10,327 nucleotides of DNA from Bacteroidales bacterium (GCA_008933525.1 WBUV01000077.1:1-10327), one strand, 5' to 3'. Shown: positions 1 through 7,250, counted from the stretch's first letter. Made by a program: numbers and translations. Notes: a model not told the origin generated them from the letters alone.

Positions 1-1
1 A

Positions 2-58
2 AACAATCTGATCAACTATACCAACGTAACACTTGAACTTAACTATATTTCAAAATAG
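2..58 (+). CDS. C-terminal tail of an efflux outer-membrane (TolC-type) protein, 5' truncated
   Basis: From base 2 an open frame runs for 18 codons to a TAG at 56-58, ending in NVTLELNYISK. A tail of the form 'N-Y-x-x-x-x-x-E-L-N-Y' resembles the last helix of TolC/CusC outer-membrane efflux proteins, including those fused to the C-terminus of Bacteroidetes CusA/CzcA pumps. The next gene on the same strand is a periplasmic efflux adaptor, which fits an RND efflux operon ordered pump/outer-membrane factor then adaptor. Only 18 residues are visible, so the family call is inference from a short motif plus context. The frame could also be the end of an unrelated protein. Confidence 0.45.
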   Translation, partial: NNLINYTNVTLELNYISK

Positions 59-68
59 AACCGTATGA

Positions 69-119
69 AATACCCATGCAATAATTTACTCCAAACGCAA
101 TTATTAAAATATGGGTATT
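69..119. other. Imperfect stem-loop between the efflux genes
   Basis: AATACCCAT at 69-77 is exactly complementary to ATGGGTATT at 111-119. Inside it, AATAATT at 80-86 pairs with AATTATT at 99-105 around a 12-nt loop, leaving 2 nt and 5 nt unpaired on the two sides. No T-run follows, so it is not a classical terminator. An 8-bp palindrome, GTGCGCAC, lies just downstream at 126-133. The structure sits in the 142-nt gap before the adaptor gene and could be an mRNA processing or stability element, or an operator. Function is unknown. Confidence 0.45.
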
Positions 120-200
120 CCATGTGTGCGCACTCATTATCAAACATAAAATCAAAAACAAACACCACTGACATTCTGAAACTTAACAAATTCTAAACAC

Positions 201-1310
201 ATGAAAACTACGAAACACCTCCTATATCTATCAATTGCAACATTCATCATGTATGCCTGTGGCAATAAACAAGAAGTTGCAGAACAAGAATCGGATCTTA
301 TAGAAATTACGAATCAGCAATTTGAAACCGATTCGATGCAACTTGGCGAAATTGAAACAAAACTTTTTGAAAGCATCGTGAAGTGTAATGGAACTATTGT
401 ACCCCTACCCAATGGCATTGCAAAACTGAATGCTCCTATAAGCGGTATAATCAAAAGTATCAATTGCTCTAACGGAGAATCTGTTGATAAGAATCAGCAT
501 CTAATTGAGATAACTGGCAATGAGATAATTGAAATTCAAAAGGAATTTGCAGAGGCATCGGCAAATTACAAACGAATAAAAAGTGAATATGAACGAGTTA
601 AGTCTCTGTACAATGAAAAGGTTACTGCAGAGAAAGATTTTATTTTAGCAGAAACAGAATTTAAAGTTTCAATGGCTCAATATTCTGGATTGAAACTAAA
701 AATTGAGTCCATAGGATTAAGCACCTCAAAAATTGAGAATGGGGAGTTTTACTCATCATACCTCTTAAAATCGCCAATTAAGGGCTACATCTCTAACTTC
801 AATGTATCAATTGGTAGTTATATTGACTCACAGGTTGAGCTTCTGGAAGTTATCAATCCGGATATGCTTCAAGTTAAACTATCAGTATTTGCTAATGAAA
901 TTGCAAATCTGAAAAAAGGGCAAACTGTTCGATTTAAATCGACTAACACATCGGATTATCAACTCGCCACAATAAGTTCTATTGGTGTTGCGATTGATAA
1001 CGAAACAAAATCAATTGAGTGCTATGCAGCAATAACGGGCAAAAGAGCAATAAATCCGATAGCCTATGAATTTGTAGAGTCCGAAATTGTAATAAGTACA
1101 GATACTGTAAGAGCTCTTCCAAGCGATGCAATAGTTAAAACTGATACTGGTTACGCAGTTCTTGTTTTAGATAAACTAGAGAATAATAATTATTATTTTA
1201 GAAAGGTAGATATTGAATCTGGAAGAAAAAACAATAATTTTTTGGAGATATTAAACGAACAACTAAAAGGCAAAATTCTAATTAAAGGAACATACAACAT
1301 TATTATTTAA
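201..1310 (+). CDS. RND efflux periplasmic adaptor lipoprotein (CusB/CzcB-type membrane fusion protein)
   Basis: This 369-residue protein would bridge an inner-membrane RND pump and an outer-membrane channel in a tripartite efflux complex. The N-terminus is a lipoprotein signal: a hydrophobic stretch (about 7-18) ending in MYAC|G, with Cys20 the likely lipidated residue. Residues about 55-105 form the first half of a barrel-sandwich (biotinyl/lipoyl-like) domain with the sequence APISGIIKSINCSNGESV. Residues about 108-170 are a charged heptad-like stretch, the alpha-hairpin. The motif LKSPIKGYI then closes the lipoyl half, followed by beta-barrel and membrane-proximal domains. Length is normal for the family. 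No His- or Met-rich metal site is visible, so the substrate (heavy metal or drug) cannot be assigned. The ATG at 201 is chosen because it starts the signal peptide; no clear Shine-Dalgarno precedes it. The preceding gene end (base 58) looks like an efflux outer-membrane factor, so this is probably the last gene of the operon. Confidence 0.85.
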   Translation: MKTTKHLLYLSIATFIMYACGNKQEVAEQESDLIEITNQQFETDSMQLGEIETKLFESIVKCNGTIVPLPNGIAKLNAPISGIIKSINCSNGESVDKNQHLIEITGNEIIEIQKEFAEASANYKRIKSEYERVKSLYNEKVTAEKDFILAETEFKVSMAQYSGLKLKIESIGLSTSKIENGEFYSSYLLKSPIKGYISNFNVSIGSYIDSQVELLEVINPDMLQVKLSVFANEIANLKKGQTVRFKSTNTSDYQLATISSIGVAIDNETKSIECYAAITGKRAINPIAYEFVESEIVISTDTVRALPSDAIVKTDTGYAVLVLDKLENNNYYFRKVDIESGRKNNNFLEILNEQLKGKILIKGTYNIII

Positions 1311-1356
1311 AGATAAACAGGGTGCTTTTTAATTAGCCACCCTGTTTATCTTTAAA
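1306..1356. terminator. Bidirectional hairpin terminator between convergent genes
   Basis: A perfect 19-bp inverted repeat (1306-1324 with 1338-1356) encloses a 13-nt loop. The core arm is AAACAGGGTG paired with CACCCTGTTT, with an A/T-rich base on both sides, so either transcript gives a G-C core followed by U-rich sequence. The stop codon of the adaptor gene (1308-1310) lies inside the left arm. The oppositely oriented gene ends at 1366, 10 nt away. Position and symmetry support shared termination for the efflux operon and the sigma-factor operon. Confidence 0.85.
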
Positions 1357-1365
1357 CAATCAAAT

Positions 1366-2451
1366 TTATTTCGACAAATTTACACTACCATACTTTGCTC
1401 TTACATAAACTTTTGAATTGGTGTTTTCCGATGCTCCAATAACACCGCTCAACTCTGTACTTGTATTCTGCTCTATTCTATTAATTTTTGCAGTTGGGGC
1501 ATCGAACTTAATGTTACCGTACGATACTACCGCATCAATTTTATATGATACGTTGTTATTAATTCCAGCCTTTAAACCTGTATAAGCACCATTAAATACT
1601 ATGCTTTCGAAATTATCGGCTACATTGGCAACCTCAACATCCCCGTATTTTGTAGTGAGATTTAATTTCTTACTTAAATCATTAATGCTGAAGTTTGTAT
1701 AGCCCGATTCACCAACAATATTGGCTAAAGAACCCAAGGTATAACCATCGTACTTTGAATCTACCACTAAGGAGTTAACCTTGTCGACACTTACCTTTGA
1801 ATACTTTGAAAGAATAACAATGGCACGAGCTTTATCCACCTTAAGATTTCCGTACTTAATCTCCACTTTTAACCAGTTAACATCACCTAAAGTAGCGCTT
1901 CCGTACCCAACCACAAGTGTGTTAATATCCTTAGCATCGCCACGCTCAAATTTGTTAACTCGAATATTTCCGTACTTTAAATTAACCAATACTTTGCCGG
2001 TAAGCTCATTGATAAAAATATCGCCATACTTATTGTTTAGCTCTACCTCAACATGCTTTGGCATTTTAATCGAATAGTCAATACTCATGTCATCATTTGA
2101 GATAGAAGAGAACAATCTTTTATTCGATTTCATAATATCCTCATTAAAGCGGGTAATGGCAGAGGCAACATTATCGGATTCAGAAAACTCGATATCAATG
2201 GCATCAAGCATAATTTTCGCCTTCTCATCGTTGGGATTATCGACCTTAACCTCCACACGTATGGAGATTACGTTTTTGTCCCAGTTCTCAACATTCACCT
2301 GACCGTACTTGTTTTGTACAAAAAGTTTGGTTGACTCTTTAACTACAAACTCACGGTCGTACACTTTATTTAATCGACCTTTAGCAGCAAAGGCACACGA
2401 AACCATAAGCAGAAAGGCTAAAGTGGCTGATATAACTCTCATTGTTTTCAT
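1366..2451 (-). CDS. Exported KYG-repeat beta-solenoid protein (DUF4097-like)
   Basis: A 361-residue exported protein of unknown function. Residues 1-22 are a signal peptide with a likely signal peptidase I site at AFA|AKG. A Cys at 19 (MVSC) makes lipoprotein processing a weaker alternative. From about residue 141 the chain repeats a rung marked by K/S-Y-G near 141, 159, 183, 199, 216, 233, 251, 268, 289, 310 and 353, mostly 17-18 residues apart (for example NKYGDIFINEL, LKYGNIRVNKF, IKYGNLKVDKA). An outlying copy is at 48. This periodicity of a conserved Tyr-Gly turn and alternating hydrophobics suggests a beta-helix of the DUF4097/putative-adhesin kind. It is the last gene after the sigma and anti-sigma genes (47-nt gap), so it is probably co-transcribed. 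It may be the effector or envelope sensor of that unit; this is inference from position. Confidence 0.75.
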   Translation of the reverse strand: MKTMRVISATLAFLLMVSCAFAAKGRLNKVYDREFVVKESTKLFVQNKYGQVNVENWDKNVISIRVEVKVDNPNDEKAKIMLDAIDIEFSESDNVASAITRFNEDIMKSNKRLFSSISNDDMSIDYSIKMPKHVEVELNNKYGDIFINELTGKVLVNLKYGNIRVNKFERGDAKDINTLVVGYGSATLGDVNWLKVEIKYGNLKVDKARAIVILSKYSKVSVDKVNSLVVDSKYDGYTLGSLANIVGESGYTNFSINDLSKKLNLTTKYGDVEVANVADNFESIVFNGAYTGLKAGINNNVSYKIDAVVSYGNIKFDAPTAKINRIEQNTSTELSGVIGASENTNSKVYVRAKYGSVNLSK

Positions 2452-2498
2452 ATGATTGATTTTAATCGTTTACAATATTTTAAAAAAGACTTTTATTT

Positions 2499-3023
2499 CT
2501 ATTGCTTTGTTTCGGTTAAAGAATCCTGAATTCGCTGTAACGCTTCCATTCGAACCTGATAGTTTTGAACCATTGCATCGACAACATACTCTTTTCGGGG
2601 ATTCTGCTTTAAATCACTTTCCAGTTGACGTTTTTCCATTTCGAGCTCCGCCAACATTTTTATCACTTCTGGCTTTACCGATGGATCGGAGTTTAGAGCT
2701 ATCTGTTCAATTGCCCTGAATTTGCGTAATAATTGACTATGATAATAGCTGTCCATTTCCATCAAAACGCTTTGTTGGCTTTTCTCCCCAAAAATTGCAT
2801 TGGCAAACTGAGGTATATACTCCTGATTGTAAAACAATCCTAGTGCTCCTGTAAGCGATAGTATAAGAACTACCGTTGCTGCAGCGGACAGGGCAACCCG
2901 GAATATATGAGACCTATTGCGTTGTCTCATTTTTTCCAAAAATCTATCCTGATGACCTTCAAGTAAAACCTCATCGTTGAATAGACTCCTGTTGTTCTTG
3001 ATATATTCGTTAAACCTTTCCAT
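2499..3023 (-). CDS. Single-pass membrane protein, probable anti-sigma factor
   Basis: This 174-residue protein has a short cytoplasmic N-terminus (1-40) with the segment EGHQDRFLEKM, of the kind seen in small Bacteroidetes anti-sigma-like proteins. One strong transmembrane helix (about 41-66, FRVALSAAATVVLILSLTGA) follows. The C-terminal part (about 67-174), predicted periplasmic, is charged and helical; residues 120-170 look like a coiled coil rich in Glu, Lys, Gln and Leu. No zinc-binding HxxxCxxC anti-sigma motif is present, so the role is inferred from topology and position. Its start codon lies inside the 3' end of the sigma gene (14-nt overlap), which suggests translational coupling and matched amounts of the two proteins. 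The next gene, the exported KYG-repeat protein, begins 47 nt downstream. It could sequester the sigma factor at the membrane until an envelope signal arrives. Confidence 0.7.
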   Translation of the reverse strand: MERFNEYIKNNRSLFNDEVLLEGHQDRFLEKMRQRNRSHIFRVALSAAATVVLILSLTGALGLFYNQEYIPQFANAIFGEKSQQSVLMEMDSYYHSQLLRKFRAIEQIALNSDPSVKPEVIKMLAELEMEKRQLESDLKQNPRKEYVVDAMVQNYQVRMEALQRIQDSLTETKQ

Positions 3024-3585
3024 AATTGAAAGTTTTATTTCTTTGCTTTAGTAACTCTATTAACTTTTGCCTTGCTCTTGTAAACTGCGAACGAACACTC
3101 GACTGCGCAATTCCCAGCATCTCGGCAATTTCCTCGTACTCGTATCCTTCAACTAAATGAAGGTTAAGCACTAAGCGGTATCCCTCAGGCAACTCATTCA
3201 TAGCCAATTTAATGTCCTCAACGGACTCTGGCACAAAATCGTCAGCGCCATCCTGAACATCCGCAACACCTTTCACATCGTCAATCGATGTTAACTGTAA
3301 CTTCTTTTTCTTTAAATAGTCGATGCAGGTATTAACAACAATCCGTTTTAACCAAGCACCAAATGCAACCTCGTTGCGAAAAGTGTGAAGTTTATCAAAT
3401 GCTTTAAAGAACGCTTCTTGCATGGCATCTTCTGCCTCCATCCTATCGGGTAAAAATCGGCAACTTACATTGTACATCGCCCTAGAGTATAAATTATACA
3501 ACTCAAATTGGGCTTTGCTGTCGCCACGCCGGCATAGCTCTATAAGCTCCGAATGAATATTCATTTCCCGATCAGGTTTTTTCAT
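3010..3585 (-). CDS. ECF-type RNA polymerase sigma factor
   Basis: A 191-residue extracytoplasmic-function sigma-70 factor that would direct RNA polymerase to a specific set of promoters. Region 2 spans about 24-92, with the core-binding and -10 recognition signature AEDAMQEAFFKAF and then FGAWLKRIVVNTCIDYLKKK. A variable acidic linker (about 98-125) is followed by region 4 (about 126-178), with LPEGYRLVLNLHLVEGYEY and the helix-turn-helix EEIAEMLGIAQSSVRSQFTR. Length and domain order are normal for ECF factors, and regions 1.1 and 3 are absent. The ATG at 3585 is preceded by AGAAAG about 3 nt upstream; an in-frame Met8 is the alternative start. The gene overlaps the downstream membrane protein by 14 nt. 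Such operons are often autoregulated, but no autoregulatory site could be identified here. Confidence 0.93.
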   Translation of the reverse strand: MKKPDREMNIHSELIELCRRGDSKAQFELYNLYSRAMYNVSCRFLPDRMEAEDAMQEAFFKAFDKLHTFRNEVAFGAWLKRIVVNTCIDYLKKKKLQLTSIDDVKGVADVQDGADDFVPESVEDIKLAMNELPEGYRLVLNLHLVEGYEYEEIAEMLGIAQSSVRSQFTRARQKLIELLKQRNKTFNYGKV

Positions 3586-3615
3586 TGCTTTCTATTTTAT
3601 AGACTCTTTCGAAAA

Positions 3616-3623
3616 CAAATTTG
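3616..3623 (-). promoter_or_regulatory. Weak candidate -7 element for the sigma operon
   Basis: On the - strand CAAATTTG lies 30 nt upstream of the sigma-factor ATG and matches seven of eight positions of the Bacteroidetes -7 consensus TAnnTTTG. A T-run ending in C lies about 23 nt further upstream, with no good TTTG -33 box. The octamer is palindromic and could occur by chance. If the operon is autoregulated by its own ECF factor, the true promoter would not resemble this consensus. Confidence 0.2.
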
Positions 3624-3675
3624 CTGCATTCACCCTGTAAATTTCCGAAAAAAAGTGGTGGAATCCTAATAATAG

Positions 3676-3863
3676 GGCAATTGGACCGTGAGAGAATAGG
3701 AGAATGAGTTATTAAGATAAATGGAGTATTGGAGTATTGGAGTATTGGAGTATTGGAGTATTGGAGTATTGGAGTGATGGAAGATTGGAGCGATACTCCA
3801 TAACTCCAAAACTCCATTTCTTCAAACCGTGTTAATCTGTCAAATTTGTGTCATCCGTGTTCC
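3676..3863 (+). repeat. Dispersed intergenic repeat element, copy 1
   Basis: This non-coding element recurs, diverged, at 7291-7440 in the same orientation. Shared order: GAGAGAATAGG at about 3690-3700, AATGAGTTA, an 8-nt periodic GGAG-rich head, ATGGAAGATTGGAG, inverted ACTCC motifs ending in ACTCCATT, then a tail beginning near 3824 (GTTAATCTGTCAAAT). The tail has its own 9-nt rhythm of the form nYGTGTnAT. AAATGGAGT at 3719-3727 is the inverted complement of ACTCCATTT at 3811-3819, so the head can fold back. The tail read on the other strand (ACACGGATGACAC...) resembles ACACGGAT-type intergenic repeats that I recall from Bacteroidetes and other environmental genomes. That link is from memory, not a search. 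Confidence 0.75.
3723..3794 (+). repeat. 8-nt tandem repeat (GGAGTATT), six perfect plus three degenerate units
   Basis: Six identical GGAGTATT units occupy 3723-3770. Three degenerate units follow: GGAGTGAT (3771-3778), GGAAGATT (3779-3786) and GGAGCGAT (3787-3794). The equivalent part of the second repeat copy has only degenerate 8-nt units (such as TGATGGAG), so the perfect array is probably a recent local expansion by slippage. It lies between two - strand operons and outside any gene. Copy number is likely to vary between strains. Confidence 0.9.
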
Positions 3864-3865
3864 AC

Positions 3866-3894
3866 AAAAAAAGTGCCCCCAGACGAGGACACTT
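3866..3894 (-). terminator. Rho-independent terminator of the tricorn-like protease gene
   Basis: Read on the - strand, AAGTGTCC (3894-3887) pairs with GGGCACTT (3878-3871), including one G-U pair, around an 8-nt loop. The T-run spans 3872-3866 on that strand, its first two bases being the end of the stem. It begins 24 nt after the protease stop codon and is a textbook intrinsic terminator. It separates the protease transcript from the sigma-factor operon downstream. Confidence 0.85.
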
Positions 3895-3918
3895 CTTAAC
3901 TCTTATTCGGATAGTCAA

Positions 3919-6900
3919 TTATTTTGATTTATCAGGATTTTGAGGTATTGCAGGTAGCGGTTTAAAGTCTTTAAGTTGCTCTTTTACAACTTCAATAGCT
4001 TTGTTTAACTGGTCATCGATACCAATATACTCTCGGTAAGGATCGTTATCGAGGTAAATATCTGGATCAACACCATAGCCTTCAATAATCCAATCGCTGG
4101 ACTCGCTGCTATAGCTTGCAAACTCTGGTTTACGAAGGTCGCCACCATCAACAAAAGGTAATGAGCCGGAGATACCTACAACTCCACCCCAAGAGCGAGT
4201 TCCAATGGTAGTTCCAATTCCCAAACGCTTAAATCCGTATGGGAATAAATCGCCGTCCGATGCGGAGTAACGGTCCAAAAGTAGAACCTTGGGGCCATAA
4301 TGGGTTTGTGCAGGAATTGTAGATGAGTGAGCTATTCCCCTACGAGCATTCAAACGGTAAACCTCGCGGTTTAGGCGCTCCAAAATCATCGGTGATACGT
4401 TACCTCCACCATTTCCACGGTCGTCGATGATTAAACCTTTTTTGGTTAACTGAGGATAGAAGTATTTCACAAACTCGTTAAAACCCTCAACTCCCATATC
4501 GGGGATATGAATATACCCAACCTCGCCATTGGTAGCTTCGTTTACCTTTTGGATATTTTTTTGAACCCAATCGTAATAGTAAAGGCTTGCTTCATCGGCT
4601 ATTGGAGTAACAAGCACCTTGCGACTTCCGGCCATATCGGGCTTACTATTTACAACCAACTCTACAGTTTTATTGGCTTTGCCAACCAATGTGGAGTATA
4701 TATCACTTAGACTCTGTAGATTTTGACCATCTACTGCTAAAATAAAGTCGCCTGCTTTAACATTCACACCTACATCCTGTAAAGGTGAGCGAGTAGACAT
4801 ATCCCAGTTTTTACCCTCAATAATTCTATCAACCTTAAAATAACCACTTGCGTGCTTGCTAATTTTTGCACCCAGCAAACCAACCTTAATCCTATTGGGT
4901 TCTGGCTTTTCGCCACTATTCACGTAAGCATGTCCAACATTCAACTCGCCAATCAACTCGCCAATTATATAGGTTAAATCGTTGCGATGGTTCACATAGG
5001 GCAATAGCGCTGCATATTTCTTATGCATAGCCTTCCAATCTACCCCATGCATATTTTCAACATAGAAGAAATCGCGCATTTGTCGCCAGCTTTCATCGTA
5101 AATTTGGTTCCACTCCTTGCGGTAATCAACCCAAACCTTCATTCCGCTTAAGTCAACTGTCTTCTCAAGTTTAACAGCGGCACTGGCTAAATCTATTACA
5201 CTATACGAACCACTTTTGGCAACCAGCATTTTCTTTCCATTTGGAGATATGCTAAACCCAAGCGATTCACCTAACTCAACCTCCGATTTCTTTTTCAAAT
5301 CGTACATTTTTGCAGATCCACCTCTACGGCCAGCACCAGCATTAAAATAATTGTAATAAACCTTTCCATCAACACAGTATAGATTTCCATAGTTTGCAGC
5401 CTCAACCGGAAGTGCAATAATCCGCGAAAGAATATTATCGAAATCTACCTTCACAACGACAGCGGGCGTAGCTTCCTTTTTAGGCTCGTCCTTTGCTTTA
5501 GTATCCTTCTTTGCATTGTCCTGTTTTTCGGGTGTCGGTTTTTGAACTATGGCAACCTCGTTATTCTCCAGTGCAAATGGCGATGGAGTGTCCTTCGATA
5601 GTAAAATCATATAGATTTTGCTCATACTTCTGTATGCGTGGTTCCACTCTGTTTGGCTATAAATCGGAGAAAAATCCCTATCGGAAACAAATAGTAGATA
5701 CTTACCATCGTTAGAGAAATTAGGCTGGAACGATGCATACCAGTTATCGGTAACAGGGCTTTTTACTCCTGTTTCTAAATTATACAGGTAGATTATGCTA
5801 AAGCGGTTAACATCCTGAGTTGAGTAAGTAATCCACTTGCTATCGGGCGACCAGTTGAAACTGAAAATTTGTCCGAATTCTCCTTTATCAACCTGAGTAA
5901 TTTTTTTTGAATCTATATCAACATACATCAGCCTATTTAGCCTATCGTTGAATAGAATTTTCTTGCTATCGGGCGACCACTCTATGCTGAATATATAATT
6001 ATTGATTCCGTTTGTGATTTGTATAGGATCAGCAGAACCATCCTGCGCTTGAATATAGATTTCGTATTCGCCCGATTTATCGGACAAATAAGCAATATAC
6101 TTACCATCGGGCGACCAACGTGAATTGCGATCGTGAGCACCGGAACTTTGGGTTAGATTACGGGTTATACCCTTTTCGGCTGGAACTGTGTAAACATCGC
6201 CCCTTGCAGAGAAAACAACCCTTTCGCCATTGGGCGATAAACTTGCCGATGCAATGCTTTTGCTGGCATCCTTATATTCTGGACGAGAGAACTCAAAATC
6301 GTCGTAAATTGTAACAGGTATTTTGGTTGATGTTTTTGTAGAAACATCGAAACGGTATAAATATCCTCCATTCTCAAAAACAATAGAATTCCCTGAGTGC
6401 GATGGGAACTTAATATCGTACTCGGTAAAGTTGGTTACTTTTTGAGTTGCACCTGTTTTGATATTGTAGGAAAATAGGTTCATTGTCCTATCCCTATCCG
6501 ATGCAAAGAAAATTTCATCGCCAATCCACATAGGGAATAAATCCTGTGCTACATTACTGGTGATATTTTTTACCTCCTTGGAATCAAAATCAAAAATCCA
6601 AACATCATCGGCCATACCGCCCTTGTAGTACTTCCAAGTACGGAATTCGCGGAAAACCCTATTGAATGCTAACTTTTTGCCATCGGCAGAGAATGAGCAA
6701 AAGCCACCACCCGAAAGAGGAATCTCCTCGGACATTCCACCGTCAACAGAAACCTTGAAGAGTGCGCCAACAAAATCGTTGAATGTTTGCTTACGCGAAC
6801 GGTAAATTATGCTTTTGCCATCGGGGCTCCAGGTCATAACAATATTGTTTGGTCCCATTCGGTCCGAAACATCATCACGATTAAGAGTAGCTGTATGCGT

Positions 6901-7206
6901 TAACCTTTTGGGAACACCACCCTCAGCTGGAATTGAAAAAACCTCTGTGTTACCATCGTACTGTCCAGTAAAAGCTATAGTTTTACCATCGGGCGAGAAT
7001 TTTGCAAACATCTCGTAGCCTACATGATTACTAAGTTTACGGGCAACGCCTCCCTGTAAAGAAACGGTATATAGGTCGCCTGCATAAGTAAATACAACCT
7101 GATTCCCTGATATTGCAGGAAAGCGCATCAACCTTGTTTCCTGAGCATTTACGCTTGCTATCCATAAACTGCAAACGGCAAAAACAAAAAGGGTTATTTT
7201 TTTCAT
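3919..7206 (-). CDS. Exported tricorn-like S41 protease (beta-propeller, PDZ, serine protease core)
   Basis: This 1095-residue protein, about tricorn length, would degrade peptides in the periplasm. A signal peptide (1-21, cleaved near VNA|QE) is followed by two regions of WD40/TolB-like propeller blades (about 23-340 and 345-690), marked by WSPDGK/FSPDGK motifs. A charged Lys/Glu/Pro-rich linker at about 553-583 interrupts the second. A helical segment, a PDZ domain (about 770-865, with VKAGDFILAVDG) and the S41 core follow. By alignment of motifs to Thermoplasma tricorn, the catalytic set would be His759 (ELNVGHAYV), Ser983 (RYSASDGD) and Glu1042 (EGYGVDPD). Spacing of 224 and 59 residues is close to tricorn's 219 and 58. 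DRGNGGG at 929-935 is the conserved S41 core loop. Gly758 stands where tricorn has Ser745. The gene appears monocistronic, with its own terminator. Unlike archaeal tricorn it is exported, and no aminopeptidase partner is nearby. Confidence 0.93.
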   Translation of the reverse strand: MKKITLFVFAVCSLWIASVNAQETRLMRFPAISGNQVVFTYAGDLYTVSLQGGVARKLSNHVGYEMFAKFSPDGKTIAFTGQYDGNTEVFSIPAEGGVPKRLTHTATLNRDDVSDRMGPNNIVMTWSPDGKSIIYRSRKQTFNDFVGALFKVSVDGGMSEEIPLSGGGFCSFSADGKKLAFNRVFREFRTWKYYKGGMADDVWIFDFDSKEVKNITSNVAQDLFPMWIGDEIFFASDRDRTMNLFSYNIKTGATQKVTNFTEYDIKFPSHSGNSIVFENGGYLYRFDVSTKTSTKIPVTIYDDFEFSRPEYKDASKSIASASLSPNGERVVFSARGDVYTVPAEKGITRNLTQSSGAHDRNSRWSPDGKYIAYLSDKSGEYEIYIQAQDGSADPIQITNGINNYIFSIEWSPDSKKILFNDRLNRLMYVDIDSKKITQVDKGEFGQIFSFNWSPDSKWITYSTQDVNRFSIIYLYNLETGVKSPVTDNWYASFQPNFSNDGKYLLFVSDRDFSPIYSQTEWNHAYRSMSKIYMILLSKDTPSPFALENNEVAIVQKPTPEKQDNAKKDTKAKDEPKKEATPAVVVKVDFDNILSRIIALPVEAANYGNLYCVDGKVYYNYFNAGAGRRGGSAKMYDLKKKSEVELGESLGFSISPNGKKMLVAKSGSYSVIDLASAAVKLEKTVDLSGMKVWVDYRKEWNQIYDESWRQMRDFFYVENMHGVDWKAMHKKYAALLPYVNHRNDLTYIIGELIGELNVGHAYVNSGEKPEPNRIKVGLLGAKISKHASGYFKVDRIIEGKNWDMSTRSPLQDVGVNVKAGDFILAVDGQNLQSLSDIYSTLVGKANKTVELVVNSKPDMAGSRKVLVTPIADEASLYYYDWVQKNIQKVNEATNGEVGYIHIPDMGVEGFNEFVKYFYPQLTKKGLIIDDRGNGGGNVSPMILERLNREVYRLNARRGIAHSSTIPAQTHYGPKVLLLDRYSASDGDLFPYGFKRLGIGTTIGTRSWGGVVGISGSLPFVDGGDLRKPEFASYSSESSDWIIEGYGVDPDIYLDNDPYREYIGIDDQLNKAIEVVKEQLKDFKPLPAIPQNPDKSK

Positions 7207-7242
7207 ATCGATAAATGTTGGTTAGAAAATATATGAAGTGAC

Positions 7243-7250
7243 TAAAGTTA
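7243..7250 (-). promoter_or_regulatory. Weak candidate -7 element for the tricorn-like gene
   Basis: On the - strand TAACTTTA matches seven of eight positions of the Bacteroidetes TAnnTTTG -7 box. It lies 36 nt upstream of the protease ATG. A TTTTTTG sequence (- strand, about 7280-7274) sits 23 nt upstream, a little beyond the usual 19-21 nt spacing of a -33 box. The match is suggestive only. Confidence 0.25.

Larger units (their letters stand above)
3586..3918. other. Intergenic region between sigma gene and tricorn-like gene
   Basis: This 333-nt gap has no supported gene. Read on the - strand it holds, in order: the hairpin terminator of the protease gene (3866-3894), a dispersed repeat copy (3676-3863) and the probable promoter region of the sigma operon (about 3590-3675). 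A short open frame at 3572-3817 on the - strand simply translates the 8-nt tandem repeat and is not a gene. Confidence 0.8.

Noticed and set aside
2456..2719. 87-codon open frame on the + strand
   Set aside because: It lies antisense to the probable anti-sigma gene and has no recognisable features; it is a shadow of the real - strand gene.
3572..3817. 81-codon open frame on the - strand with repeated ILQYSNTP
   Set aside because: It only translates the 8-nt tandem repeat, whose length not divisible by three gives a repeating 24-nt/8-residue pattern. It overlaps the sigma gene start and has no domain or start signal.
3676..3863. Possible CRISPR array
   Set aside because: The 8-nt units are contiguous, with no 25-40-nt repeats or unique spacers, and there are no cas genes nearby.
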